Assembly (NCBI RefSeq): GCF_004403305.1
Contig: NZ_SOHE01000083.1
Coordinates: 1-64,000 of the forward strand
DNA: 64,000 nucleotides
DNA from: Cryobacterium frigoriphilum
GTDB lineage: Bacteria > Actinomycetota > Actinomycetes > Actinomycetales > Microbacteriaceae
Direction: 5' to 3'
The notes below the pieces were generated by a model. That model made no database searches and was not told where the DNA came from. It saw only the letters and a list, made by a program, of their open reading frames with translations. The position numbers and the translations under genes are program-made. Positions 24,610 through 33,775 of this stretch are shown here, one piece after another. Position 1 is the first letter of the stretch. The number at the start of each line of letters is the position of its first letter.

Positions 24610-27000
24610 TCACGTCACCGACGGGCGGCGGAACCGGGCGATCGGGTTCACGAGCGTGCCGGCGAGCTGCAGCGACGCCGAGGGATCGGCGAGGTCGAGC
24701 ATCTTGCGGTTGTTGCGCAGTTGCAGCCGGTTGAGGCACGACAGGGGAAACTCCGCCGCGAACAGGTCGTGCCGGGCGAAGACCGTCGCGAACTCGGGCG
24801 CTCCGGCCTGGTAGTCGCTGGTGGTCTCGGCGACGAGCCGCCAGAACTCCTGCTCGGGCAGCTGGCCCTCGTCGGCCAGGGTCGCGGCGAGAAACCGGAA
24901 GAAGCAATCGAAGACGTCGGTGAAGATCGTCAAGACCTGTTCCTCGGCGGGAACCGCGATGCGGATGCGGGCGGCGGCCGGAGGCAGCGGCATCCGCTGC
25001 CCCATGACCACGATTTCTTCTGCGATGTCCTTCATCAGGATGCGCACCGGAACGCCGTTCTCGAGCACCAGGATGACGTTTTCGCCGTGCGGCATGAACG
25101 CCAGCTCGTAAGCCGCGAGGCAGTGCACGAGGGGTACGAGATAGGCCCGCAGGTAGGCGGCGAGCCAGGCGGCCGGCGTCAGTCCCGACTGGGCGATGAG
25201 CGCCGACACGAAAGCGTCGCCGTTGTGGTCCAGGTGCAGCAGGGAGGCCATCGTCGCCGTGACCTGCCCGGCCTCGAGGTGGGGCAGCGGGCTTTCGCGC
25301 CACAGTGCCGAGAGCATCTGCCCGTAGGGCGAACCGACGGGTGTCGCGGCCTCGAAGGTCGCATTGTGGTATCCGATGGCGGCGACCTCGCGCAGAATGC
25401 CGAAGCCGACCCGTTGCAGCTGCGGGTCGCCGGCGACGAGGGTGCCGAGCCAGTCGTTGATCGCCGGGGTGTCACGCATGTACTGCGGCGACAGACCACG
25501 CATGAACCCCATGTTGAGCACCGACAGGGCGGTCTTCACGTAGCAGCGCTCGGGCCGGTCGAGGTTGAAGAAGGTGCGGATCGATTGCTGGGCCTGGTAG
25601 CGGTCGGTGCCCGACCCGAGGTAGACGATGTTCTGCCGGGCGACCTCGGCGGCGAAGGTGATCGCCAGTTTGTGCTGCCATTGCCACGGATGCACCGGCA
25701 TGAGCAGGTAATCGGTGACCGCAAGCCCGGCATCGGCCAGGATCGCCGCGAACCGGTGGCGGGTGTCGGCGTCGAGTTCGGCCTCGAGGTGGTGCTCGTA
25801 GCCGAGACCCGCGCTCGCGGTGAACACCGCGTGGCAACGGCGCACGGCGAGCCAGTCGAGGGTGACCGGGGCCCCCGTTTCGGGCGCGAACCGTCGATAG
25901 TCGGCCAGGCCCAGGCCGAGGCGTCCGTTGCAGGCGACAAAGCAGGGGTGCCCCTCGGTCATTGCACGCTCGATCCGCTGCCCGTAGTCGAGGGGGTGTT
26001 CGCCCGCTCGTGGCGCAGTCGCGAGCTGGGCCGCGCTGGTGCGCGAATTCTCGAGCTTGTAGCAGGCGCTCGCGAGGGTCGAGCTGAGCTCTTCGAGGTA
26101 GACGGGAAGCACCTCGTCAGAGATTCCGACCTGCTCGCGAAACTCGGTCACGAACGCGAGCAGGTCGAGCTCGGCGGGCTCGCCGTCGCGCCGGCGACGG
26201 ATGCTCTGCCCCGCGATGCTCCAGTGGTTCAGCGCCCGCCGGGTCGCGGTGAAGCAATACTCGCTGCGGCCATCGTCGCTGGTGATGCGATAGTCATCTG
26301 AGGCAGCGGTGCCGGTGTGCCCTGGGCCGACGTGTTCAGGGCCGACGTGTTCAGGGCCGACGCTGACAGGGCCGACGTGTTCAGGGGCGAGCAGGCGCTC
26401 GTGGCTGAACTCGGAGATCGTCTTGCGCAGCAGGTCCCGGGTCGCGGCGGCCCAGCGCTCGGGGCTGAGATGGCTGGGGGTCACGTCGCGCTCGCAGACG
26501 CTCAGCCACGCCAGTTTGTCGGGCAGCTGCACGATCGAGACCCGCTCGAATCCGCAGGCCGTGTTGAGCGCCAGGATCCGGCTGTTGCGCACGTCGGGTT
26601 CGACCACGAGACGCCGCACGGTCGGGTCGGCGAACAGGTGGGCCTGCACGGCCCGCATGATCTCGCGCGTGAAGCCGGGTATCGGAGCATCACCGGCAGC
26701 GATCGGGGCGACGAGCAGGTGCATGCCGACGTCACCGCGCCTGTGCGGGTAGAGCGCGCCGATCGGGTCGGCGGCAGGGTCGTAGCGTTCCATCAGAAAC
26801 AGGGGTACGCCGTGCCGGCAGCCGAGCAGCGCGTGATGCGTTGGGGAGGCGGCGATCTGCGCGTACATCGCGCCGACCTCGACCTCGGTCGCGCTGAGCA
26901 TGCCCCAGAACCGAGCGCGCTCCTCGGTCACCCAGCCGTGCAGCAGGCGGGCATCCTGCTCGGCATCGACCGGGCGGAAGGTGAAGGTCGGGGCGGTCAT
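24610..27000 (-). CDS. desD: Fused siderophore acyltransferase (DesC-type) and NIS synthetase (DesD-type)
   Basis: 796 residues with two activities normally on separate proteins. Residues about 1-185 are a GNAT domain of the hydroxylamine acyltransferase kind (CGFERVSIVQLP near the CoA end). After a linker with PEHVG repeats (about 208-230) comes an IucA/IucC NIS synthetase (about 240-640, with EGHPCFVACNGRLGLG, HPWQWQHKLAITFAAEVA and QQSIRTFF) and a FhuF-like C-terminus. It would acylate N-hydroxycadaverine and then condense and cyclise the units with ATP, as in desferrioxamine synthesis. It overlaps desB by 4 bp (ATGA). Confidence 0.88.
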   Translation of the reverse strand: MTAPTFTFRPVDAEQDARLLHGWVTEERARFWGMLSATEVEVGAMYAQIAASPTHHALLGCRHGVPLFLMERYDPAADPIGALYPHRRGDVGMHLLVAPIAAGDAPIPGFTREIMRAVQAHLFADPTVRRLVVEPDVRNSRILALNTACGFERVSIVQLPDKLAWLSVCERDVTPSHLSPERWAAATRDLLRKTISEFSHERLLAPEHVGPVSVGPEHVGPEHVGPGHTGTAASDDYRITSDDGRSEYCFTATRRALNHWSIAGQSIRRRRDGEPAELDLLAFVTEFREQVGISDEVLPVYLEELSSTLASACYKLENSRTSAAQLATAPRAGEHPLDYGQRIERAMTEGHPCFVACNGRLGLGLADYRRFAPETGAPVTLDWLAVRRCHAVFTASAGLGYEHHLEAELDADTRHRFAAILADAGLAVTDYLLMPVHPWQWQHKLAITFAAEVARQNIVYLGSGTDRYQAQQSIRTFFNLDRPERCYVKTALSVLNMGFMRGLSPQYMRDTPAINDWLGTLVAGDPQLQRVGFGILREVAAIGYHNATFEAATPVGSPYGQMLSALWRESPLPHLEAGQVTATMASLLHLDHNGDAFVSALIAQSGLTPAAWLAAYLRAYLVPLVHCLAAYELAFMPHGENVILVLENGVPVRILMKDIAEEIVVMGQRMPLPPAAARIRIAVPAEEQVLTIFTDVFDCFFRFLAATLADEGQLPEQEFWRLVAETTSDYQAGAPEFATVFARHDLFAAEFPLSCLNRLQLRNNRKMLDLADPSASLQLAGTLVNPIARFRRPSVT
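26324..26383. repeat. 15-bp x 4 tandem repeat in the linker of the fused siderophore protein
   Basis: GGGCCGACGTGTTCA occurs at 26324, 26339 and 26369, with a diverged copy at 26354. On the coding strand it gives the repeated peptide PEHVG/PVSVG between the acyltransferase and synthetase domains, so linker length may vary without loss of frame. Confidence 0.88.
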
Positions 27001-28328
27001 CGGCGCGCCTCCGTGGTCACGGGCGCGGGGGCACCAAACCGTTGAAAGCCGATGCGGGTTTCGACGGAATAATGTTCCCGGCCGAGAATGTCTCGGATGA
27101 TGCAGGAGTTGCGGAAGGCACCCATGCCGAGGTCGGGCGAGCCGAGGCCGTGGGTGTGCAGCTCGGCGTTCTGCACGTAGAGGGCACCGGATTCGCTGTC
27201 ATTGCTGCCCGCATCGATTCGATACCGGGCGTCGACGTCGAAGCGGCCACGGTCGTCGCGCCGGATCTGGGCTCCGAGTCCCGTGAGAAACTCCGGCTCG
27301 GCGGCGGCGTAGCCGGTGGCGAGCACGAGGCCCTCGCTTGCCAGGGAGAAGTCGCGGCCCTGCTCCTGCTGCCGAAATCCGAGCCGGTACTCGGTGCCGC
27401 TCCACTCGGCGCTCTGCAGGGCGGAGTTGGTCAGCAGCACGGTCGGCACCCGGCCCGTCAGGCTGCGAGTGTATAAGAGGTCGTAAATATCGTTGATCAG
27501 GTCTTCGTTGATGCCCTTGTACAGGCTTTTCTGGCTGTCGATGAGTTCGTCCCTGCGGTTCGCCGGCAGCTCATGAAAGTATGCGGTGTACTCGGGCGAG
27601 GTCATCTCGAGGGTCAGTTTGGCGTACTCGAGGGGAAAGAACCGGGCCGAGCGCGTGACCCAGTTGAGCGTATAATCGTGGTCGAGTTGCTCCTGCAGCA
27701 GGTCGTAGTAGATCTCGGCGGCGCTCTGGCCGCCGCCGACGATCGTGATCGAGCGCATCCGCTGCAACTCGGCCTTACGGCTGAGATAGTGCGCGCTGTG
27801 CAGCGCGGGGTCGGGCAGGTCTGCGCAGGCGGCGGGCACGACGGGGGCCGTGCCCGTGCCGAGCACGAGACGTGCCGCGGTGAGAGTCTCTCCCTCGCTG
27901 AGGTGCACGCGGTAGGTGCGGCTCACGGCGTCGAAGTCGACCGACTCGACGTCGAAGCCGAAACGCAGATTGTCGAGCCTGCCGGCGACCCATTGGCAGT
28001 ACTGGTTGTATTCGACCCGCATCGGGTTGAAGTTCTCACGAATGTAGAACGGATAGATGCGGCCGACGTGCTTGAGGTAGTTGAGAAACGAAAATTCCGA
28101 GGTCGGGTCGGCGAGGGTCACGAGGTCGGCGAGGAACGGCACCTGCAGGGTGCTGCTCTCGAGCATCATGCCGGGATGCCAGTCGAAGCGGGGCGCCCGC
28201 TCGAGAAACAGCGCGTCGAGCTGCGTGATCGGGGCGGTCAGGGCGGCCAGACCCAGGTTGAACGGTCCCAGACCGATGCCGATGACGTCATAGACACGCT
28301 GCGGGTCGGCCCGAACGGATTCAGACAT
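26997..28328 (-). CDS. desB: Lysine/cadaverine N-monooxygenase (siderophore hydroxylase)
   Basis: 443 residues. The FAD-binding GIGLGPFNLGLAAL is near 17-30 and the NADPH-binding motif in IVGGGQSAAEIYYDLL near 196-211, with the C-terminal ATGYAAAEP motif of the family. This is a flavin N-monooxygenase of the IucD/DesB/SidA group. Beside a DesA-like decarboxylase it should hydroxylate cadaverine, although lysine or another diamine cannot be excluded. It overlaps desA by 8 bp and the fused gene by 4 bp. Confidence 0.92.
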   Translation of the reverse strand: MSESVRADPQRVYDVIGIGLGPFNLGLAALTAPITQLDALFLERAPRFDWHPGMMLESSTLQVPFLADLVTLADPTSEFSFLNYLKHVGRIYPFYIRENFNPMRVEYNQYCQWVAGRLDNLRFGFDVESVDFDAVSRTYRVHLSEGETLTAARLVLGTGTAPVVPAACADLPDPALHSAHYLSRKAELQRMRSITIVGGGQSAAEIYYDLLQEQLDHDYTLNWVTRSARFFPLEYAKLTLEMTSPEYTAYFHELPANRRDELIDSQKSLYKGINEDLINDIYDLLYTRSLTGRVPTVLLTNSALQSAEWSGTEYRLGFRQQEQGRDFSLASEGLVLATGYAAAEPEFLTGLGAQIRRDDRGRFDVDARYRIDAGSNDSESGALYVQNAELHTHGLGSPDLGMGAFRNSCIIRDILGREHYSVETRIGFQRFGAPAPVTTEARR

Positions 28329-29850
28329 GCGCCACCGCCCGTGTCGGGGCGAGCAGCCGGCCGCCGTGAAGGCGGATGAGGGCGAGAATGTGCTCGAGGT
28401 CGGCGAGCGTCGTGTGCGGGTTCAGCAGCGTGAACTTCAGATAGTGGCGGCCGGCGACCGTCGTACCCGCGATGACGGCCTCCCCCGAGGCAAAGATGTC
28501 CCGGCGGATGCCGACGTTGAGGTCGTCGAGTTGGCTCTGGCTGAGATCGTCGCCGGACGGCGGCCAATATCGAAAGACCAGGGTGCTGAGCACCGGTTCG
28601 ACGACGACCTCGAAGTCGGGGGCGGCCCGCAGCACGGCGTACACGCGCCCGGCCAGGTCGATGACCTCGTCGAGCATCTCCCCGATCGCGTCGGCGCCCA
28701 TGGTGCGCAGCGTGAACCACAGCTTCAGGGCATCGAAGCGGCGGGTGGTCTGGATCGACTTGTCAACCTGGTTGGGCACCAGCAGCGAGGCGCTGCGGGG
28801 GTTGAGGTAGTCGGCGTGGTGCGTCACGTGGCCGAGCATGGCGCCGTCACGCACGATCACGGCGCTCGAGCTGACCGGCTGAAAGAAAGTTTTGTGGTAG
28901 TCGAGGGTGACCGAATCGGCCCGTTCGATGCCCTCGAGCAGGCCCGCATGCCGCCGGGAGGTGATGAGGCCACCACCGTAGGCCGCGTCGACGTGCAGCC
29001 AGACGTCGTGCAGCGCGCAGATGCCGGCGATCTGCGACAGCGGGTCGATGCTGCCGAAGTCGGTCGTTCCGGCGGTTGCGACGACCGCCATGGGCACGAG
29101 CCCGGCGGCGAGGCAGTCGGCGATGGCGGCCGCCAGCGCCGCGGGGTCGAGGCGCTGGGCGTCGTCGGTGGCGATCGCGACGACGGCGTCGAAACCGAGG
29201 CCCAGGGTCGACGCGGAGGTGCGAATGCTGAAGTGGCTCGCTGCTGAGGTGAAGATGCGCAGTCGGGACAGAACCTCGGGGAGGCGGATCGGGGCATCCG
29301 TCGCCGGCGTCTGGTGGGCCTGCGCCCGTGCGAAGGCCCGGTTGCGGGCGATCAGCAGGGCCTGCAGGTTGGACTGGCTGCCGCCGCTCGTGAAGACGCC
29401 GTCGGCGGCGGGGCCGAGGCCGAGCCGGCCGGCGGTCCACTCGATGAGGTGACGCTCCATGAGCGTCGCGCCGGCACTCTGGTCCCAGGTGTCCATAGAC
29501 GAGTTGACGGCGCTGAGCACGGCCTCCCCGACCAGCGCGGGAATCACGACCGGGCAATTGAGGTGTGCGGCGTATTTCACGTCGTGAAAGTAGACGGCGT
29601 GGCGCAGGTAGAGCCGCTCGACCTCGGCGAGGGCCGCCTCACCGTCGCCGAGTGGGCTGTCGAGGTCGACCACCTCAACCTCGAGGCCCAGCTCGGCCGG
29701 GGTGATGCCGGTGAAGGGCTGCCGGGTGGTCGCGAGTTGCTCACCGACGGCCGCGACGCCGCGGGTCACGGCGTGCACGTAGTGATCGCGGTTGTCTTCG
29801 TTGAAGAGGTGGCTGCGCGCGGGCGCGCCGAATACTGGTGGATGGGTCAC
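28321..29850 (-). CDS. desA: PLP-dependent decarboxylase (lysine decarboxylase, DesA type)
   Basis: 509 residues of the group II decarboxylase fold. PLP is held by K320 in TLDYHKTFFQP, with HVDAAYGG at 286-293 supplying the Asp that contacts the cofactor. Within a siderophore operon the expected reaction is lysine to cadaverine. Diaminobutyrate decarboxylase is the main alternative. It is the first gene of the operon, and an iron box lies 50 bp upstream of its start. Confidence 0.9.
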   Translation of the reverse strand: MTHPPVFGAPARSHLFNEDNRDHYVHAVTRGVAAVGEQLATTRQPFTGITPAELGLEVEVVDLDSPLGDGEAALAEVERLYLRHAVYFHDVKYAAHLNCPVVIPALVGEAVLSAVNSSMDTWDQSAGATLMERHLIEWTAGRLGLGPAADGVFTSGGSQSNLQALLIARNRAFARAQAHQTPATDAPIRLPEVLSRLRIFTSAASHFSIRTSASTLGLGFDAVVAIATDDAQRLDPAALAAAIADCLAAGLVPMAVVATAGTTDFGSIDPLSQIAGICALHDVWLHVDAAYGGGLITSRRHAGLLEGIERADSVTLDYHKTFFQPVSSSAVIVRDGAMLGHVTHHADYLNPRSASLLVPNQVDKSIQTTRRFDALKLWFTLRTMGADAIGEMLDEVIDLAGRVYAVLRAAPDFEVVVEPVLSTLVFRYWPPSGDDLSQSQLDDLNVGIRRDIFASGEAVIAGTTVAGRHYLKFTLLNPHTTLADLEHILALIRLHGGRLLAPTRAVAHV

Positions 29851-29899
29851 GGATGCTCCTCTATCGGGCGTCCGCAGACGGGAACGCCAGCACGAATAG

Positions 29900-29918
29900 T
29901 TAGGTAAGGCTTACCTTA
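29900..29918 (-). promoter_or_regulatory. Iron box (DtxR/IdeR/DmdR operator) of the siderophore operon
   Basis: TTAGGTAAGGCTTACCTTA is a 19-bp inverted repeat that fits the actinobacterial iron-box consensus TTAGGTTAGSCTAACCTAA with few changes. Its place directly upstream of desA indicates repression under iron sufficiency. Confidence 0.92.
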
Positions 29919-29975
29919 TGTACTCGTGGGGAGTTGGTCAAACCGGGCACCCGACGCGGTGCCGCTCGCGGCCGG

Positions 29976-31211
29976 CTAGCCGTCGATCAGCTCGCCGGGG
30001 TGCCCGAGCCGCCAGCCGAGGCCGGGGTCGGTGAGGTCCGCGTCGAGTTCGAGCGGAACGGTGATGGTGTCGTCGCCGACGAGAAAGTCAACGCTGCCCA
30101 CGTCGTCGCCGTCGATCCCGAGCTGTACCGACTCGGCCTCGGCCGTGCCGGTGATCGGAGTGTCCGACCAGACCAGAGCGGATGCCGCCTCCGCGGCCAC
30201 CGCCTGCACGTTCTGGCCCCACAGGGTCGTGTACTGGCCGAACGGCTCCCCCGCTTCGGTCAGCGTGACCTGCTGGAAGCCCGGGATGACGCTCTCGATC
30301 AGGTCACGCACGGCGTCGTTGACCTCGGAGCGCGACGTACCGCCCAGCACCACGCCCACCACGGTCACGGTTTCGGAGCCGACGGTGATGTCGGCGGAGA
30401 ACAGCAGGCAGGAACCGGCGACATCCGTCGTACCCGTCTTGATGCCGCTGACGCCGAGGGTGCCGAGCAGGGTGTTCGTGTTCTCGACCGTGCCGATCAC
30501 CGGGAGGCTGATGGTCTGCGTCGCCACGATCGACGCGAGGGCCGCGTTGTCGGTGACGAGCTTGGCGAGTTCGATCAGGTCGGCCGTGGTGCTGACGCTG
30601 TCCGAGGAGATGCCGCTCGCGTCGGCGACGACGGTTCCGGTGAGCCCCTGCGCGGCCAGCCAGTCGGCAGCGGCGGCGAGGTAGGCCTGTTCGGAGCCGT
30701 AGGCCCAGACCACGAGGGACTCCGCATAGTTATTGCCGGAGGCCAGGAGCATGGCGAGCATCGCCTCACGCTGGCTCAGCTCCATGCCGCCGACGACGGG
30801 AGCGACAGAGCCGCCCTCGGCAAGGGCCTCGTAGTAGAACGCGACGTCGGCATCCGTGAAGGTGATCTCGGGGCCGGGTTCGTCGCCGCTGAGCGGCTTG
30901 GCGTCGAGCACGACGAGCGACGTGACCATCTTCGTGATGCTGGCGATCGGCACGGTCGTCGTGGAGCCGCTCGCCGCGAGCACGCCCTCAAACCCGACGG
31001 CACCGACGGCGGCCGAGCCGAAGTCCGGCAGGTCCGGCTGCGCGGCCGGCTGGGTGGCCGCGGCCGGCTGGGTGAGTTCGGCGGCGGCGGTGGGCACCGC
31101 GGCGAGGCCGGTGGCGGCCACATAGGTGATGCCGACGAGGGCGACGGTCAGCAGGCTGAACACCAGGATTCTGCGGCGACGGTAGGTTTCGCGACGCGTG
31201 TAGTAGGGCAT
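29976..31211 (-). CDS. D-alanyl-D-alanine carboxypeptidase (PBP5/6-like)
   Basis: 411 residues. A basic N-terminus and one membrane helix (about 15-38) precede an Ala/Pro/Gln linker and the penicillin-binding domain: S91-x-x-K94 (SITK), SGN at 158-160 and KTGTT near 262. It trims the terminal D-Ala from peptidoglycan pentapeptides outside the cell. Its ATG overlaps the TGA of the upstream rRNA/tRNA methyltransferase by one base. Confidence 0.93.
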   Translation of the reverse strand: MPYYTRRETYRRRRILVFSLLTVALVGITYVAATGLAAVPTAAAELTQPAAATQPAAQPDLPDFGSAAVGAVGFEGVLAASGSTTTVPIASITKMVTSLVVLDAKPLSGDEPGPEITFTDADVAFYYEALAEGGSVAPVVGGMELSQREAMLAMLLASGNNYAESLVVWAYGSEQAYLAAAADWLAAQGLTGTVVADASGISSDSVSTTADLIELAKLVTDNAALASIVATQTISLPVIGTVENTNTLLGTLGVSGIKTGTTDVAGSCLLFSADITVGSETVTVVGVVLGGTSRSEVNDAVRDLIESVIPGFQQVTLTEAGEPFGQYTTLWGQNVQAVAAEAASALVWSDTPITGTAEAESVQLGIDGDDVGSVDFLVGDDTITVPLELDADLTDPGLGWRLGHPGELIDG

Positions 31212-32044
31212 CAGTCGATCTTACGGACACTGGGTGAATTGCGGATGCGCAGGGCATACAGGGCGACGGCGCTCGCCGCGGCGACGTTGAGGGAGTCGAC
31301 GCCGTGCAGCATGGGGATCGTGACGACCGTGTCGGCGTCGGCCAGGGCACGGTGACTGAGGCCGTCGCCCTCGGTGCCGAGCACGATCGCGAGGCGTTCG
31401 GGGGCATCCGTGGCGAAGTCTTCGAGCGACACCGCGTCGTCGGCCAGAGCGAGGGCGGCGAGGTGAAATCCGGCCGCGTGCAGCAGCGGCGTTGCCACGT
31501 TCCATTCGGGCAGCCGGGTCCACGGCACCTGCAGCACGGTTCCCATACTGACGCGCACGCTGCGGCGGTAGAGCGGGTCGGCGCAGCGCGGGGTGATGAG
31601 CACGGCGTCGGCGCCGAGGCCGGCGACGGCGCGAAAGATCGCCCCGACGTTGGTGTGATCGACGATGTCCTCGAGAATCACGATGCGACGGGCGTCCCGG
31701 ATCACGTCTTCGACCGGGGCCAGGGCCGGCCGGTGCATGGCGGCAAGGGCGCCGCGGTGCAGGTTGTAGCCGGTGAGCTTCTCGAGCACCTTCGGCTCCC
31801 CCACGTAGACCGGCACATCGGGCCACTCGGCCAGCAGCGGCTCCACGTCGGGCAGCCACTGCTCCTGCAGCAGCACCGAACGCGGCCGGTGGCCGGCGCG
31901 CAGGGCGCGGGTGATGACCTTGGTGGACTCGGCGATGTACAGGCCGCCCTCCGGTTCGGAGACGCGGCGCAGCACGACATCCGTCAGCCGGGAGTAGTCG
32001 GCCAGGCCCGGCAGGGAGAGATCATCGATGGGAATTATCTGCAC
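31211..32044 (-). CDS. TrmH/SpoU family RNA 2'-O-methyltransferase
   Basis: 277 residues. The C-terminal SPOUT domain carries all three SpoU motifs: EDIVDHTNVGAIFR (about 126-139), LGTEGDGLS (about 213-221) and IPMLHGVDSLNVAAASAVALY (about 233-253). An N-terminal substrate-binding region (about 1-105) precedes it. It uses SAM to methylate a ribose in rRNA or tRNA, and the exact site is unknown. It is the first gene of a two-gene unit with the carboxypeptidase. Confidence 0.92.
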   Translation of the reverse strand: MQIIPIDDLSLPGLADYSRLTDVVLRRVSEPEGGLYIAESTKVITRALRAGHRPRSVLLQEQWLPDVEPLLAEWPDVPVYVGEPKVLEKLTGYNLHRGALAAMHRPALAPVEDVIRDARRIVILEDIVDHTNVGAIFRAVAGLGADAVLITPRCADPLYRRSVRVSMGTVLQVPWTRLPEWNVATPLLHAAGFHLAALALADDAVSLEDFATDAPERLAIVLGTEGDGLSHRALADADTVVTIPMLHGVDSLNVAAASAVALYALRIRNSPSVRKID

Positions 32045-32175
32045 GGCGGGTGCCTTTCGTCAAGAGAACTCCTGCCAGCCTGACAGGTGAGTAAACAAAG
32101 TGGAAAACCGACGAGTTTAGACTCGGGGTGCACCCTTCTTGTGGTGCACGCACTCGTGAACGGATGGAGCACCAC

Positions 32176-33102
32176 GTGGCTGAAGTTGTGTCGAGTCCCG
32201 CATTGCTCGCCGCCCCTGCCCCGGGCGACGCCCGCAGCGCCCCGGACGCGCGCACAGAGCACGACCTCGACCGAATCGCCGACCTCCTGCGCGGCAGGCC
32301 GGCGGCGGTGCTGACGGGCGCCGGGCTCAGCACGGATTCCGGCATTCCGGATTATCGCGGCGAGGGCGCTCCGAAACGCTCCCCGATGACCTTTCAGACC
32401 TTCGTCGCCGACGAACGCGCCCGCAAACGGTACTGGGCGGGCAGCCACCTCGGCTGGCGCCAGTTTCGTGCGGCCGGCCCGAACCTCGGCCATCTCTCAC
32501 TCGTGCGGCTCGAAGAAATCGCCGCGATCACCGGTGTGATCACCCAGAACGTCGATGGCCTGCACACCCGCGCCGGGTCGCGGCACGTCGTCGAGCTACA
32601 TGGTTCGATGGATCGCGTCATCTGCCTCGACTGCGGCCAGGCCTTCGGCCGCGACAGCATCGCCGCGCGCCTCGAAGCCGCGAACCCGATCCTGACCGCC
32701 GGCGAAGGGTCCGATGGGGCAGCGGATGCCGTGCGCATCGCCCCCGACGGAGACGCCGACGTCGACGACATCGACTCCTTCACCGTTCCCGAGTGCTCGG
32801 TGTGCGGTGGAATGCTCAAGCCCAACGTGGTCTTCTTCGGCGAGCTCGTTCCCACCGGCCGGTTTCTCGAGGCCACCGCGCTCGTCACCGCTGCGCAGGC
32901 CCTCGTGGTGGCGGGATCGTCGCTCGCGGTGAATTCGGGCATCCGTCTGGTGGAACTGGCCCGGCGCCGCAAACTGCCGATCATCGTCATCAACCGCGGC
33001 GTGACCAAGGGTGACGGCCGCGCGGTCATCAAGCTCGAGGCCGGAACGTCGGAAACCCTGGCCGGCCTCGCCGAGCGGCTCGCGCCCGGGCAGCACCGCT
33101 GA
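32176..33102 (+). CDS. Sir2-family NAD-dependent protein deacylase
   Basis: 308 residues from the GTG at 32176, chosen because GGAG lies about 6 bases upstream. An ATG at 32164 would add four residues. The NAD motif GAGLSTDSGIPDYRG is at 48-62. QNVDGLHTRAG and the catalytic His of ELHGS follow, with a zinc ribbon of two cysteine pairs (CLDCG and CSVCG). It removes acyl groups from lysines. No STAND, TIR or effector gene adjoins it, so this is a housekeeping sirtuin and not a defence protein. Confidence 0.93.
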   Translation: MAEVVSSPALLAAPAPGDARSAPDARTEHDLDRIADLLRGRPAAVLTGAGLSTDSGIPDYRGEGAPKRSPMTFQTFVADERARKRYWAGSHLGWRQFRAAGPNLGHLSLVRLEEIAAITGVITQNVDGLHTRAGSRHVVELHGSMDRVICLDCGQAFGRDSIAARLEAANPILTAGEGSDGAADAVRIAPDGDADVDDIDSFTVPECSVCGGMLKPNVVFFGELVPTGRFLEATALVTAAQALVVAGSSLAVNSGIRLVELARRRKLPIIVINRGVTKGDGRAVIKLEAGTSETLAGLAERLAPGQHR

Positions 33103-33740
33103 TGGGCGCTACTCCCCCGACCGGAGTGCCGACCGGAGTGCCGACCCGCCTGTCGATCGTGCGCCACGGTCAGACCGACTGGAACCTGCACAAGCGCATT
33201 CAGGGCAGCACGGACATTCCGCTCAACGCCACCGGGCGCGCCGAGGCCGCCACGACGGGCCTCGGGCTGCTCGACCGCTCGTGGGACGGGATCTGGGCAA
33301 GCCCCCTGTCGCGCGCGGCCGAAACGGCCCGCATCATCGCCGGCCAGCTGGGCATGAGCCGGCCCGAACTGCTGCCGGCCGTCACCGAACGTCACCACGG
33401 CGAGATCGAGGGCCTGTCTTTCACCGAGCGCCAGCAGAAGTTTCCCAACGGTGTGCTCGTTCCGGGGCTCGAATCGCGGCAGGCGGTGCTCGACCGGGTG
33501 CTGCCGGCCTTCGGGGTGTTGGCCGCCGCGCATCCCGGGCAGAGCCTGCTGGTGGTCAGTCACGGCGGCGTCATCGGCACCCTGCTGCGCTTCGCCACCG
33601 AGGGCGAACGGCCCCGCCAGGACGAGCTCATCGCCAACGGTTCGGTGCACGACTTCGAGTGGCGAAACGGCGAGCTGGTGCTGCTGCACTTTGCCGCGAC
33701 CGTGCGCACACCGCAGGACGCCGAGCACACGCGGGGGTAG
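33102..33740 (+). CDS. Histidine phosphatase family protein
   Basis: 212 residues. The phosphohistidine motif R21-H22-G23 is in VRHGQTDWN, with the second active-site His in VVSHGGVIGTLLR (about 151-163). It is a phosphoglycerate-mutase-like phosphatase of unknown substrate. The N-terminus holds a small duplicated PTGVPTGVPT segment. Its ATG overlaps the sirtuin stop (TGATG), so the two are translationally coupled. Confidence 0.92.
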   Translation: MGATPPTGVPTGVPTRLSIVRHGQTDWNLHKRIQGSTDIPLNATGRAEAATTGLGLLDRSWDGIWASPLSRAAETARIIAGQLGMSRPELLPAVTERHHGEIEGLSFTERQQKFPNGVLVPGLESRQAVLDRVLPAFGVLAAAHPGQSLLVVSHGGVIGTLLRFATEGERPRQDELIANGSVHDFEWRNGELVLLHFAATVRTPQDAEHTRG

Positions 33741-33775
33741 CATCCGTCACCCCGGCCCTCACCTTAGGAGCAGAC

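Noticed and set aside
24079-26301. 740-codon plus-strand open frame opposite the fused siderophore gene
   Set aside because: It is the antisense of a strongly matched NIS synthetase, is low in hydrophobic structure and rich in Gly/Arg/Val as expected of a GC-rich shadow frame.
21691-33102. Helicase plus Sir2 protein as parts of an anti-phage defence system
   Set aside because: The two genes are 9 kb apart in unrelated contexts. The Sir2 protein is a stand-alone deacylase with a zinc ribbon, and the helicase has no nuclease or methylase partner.
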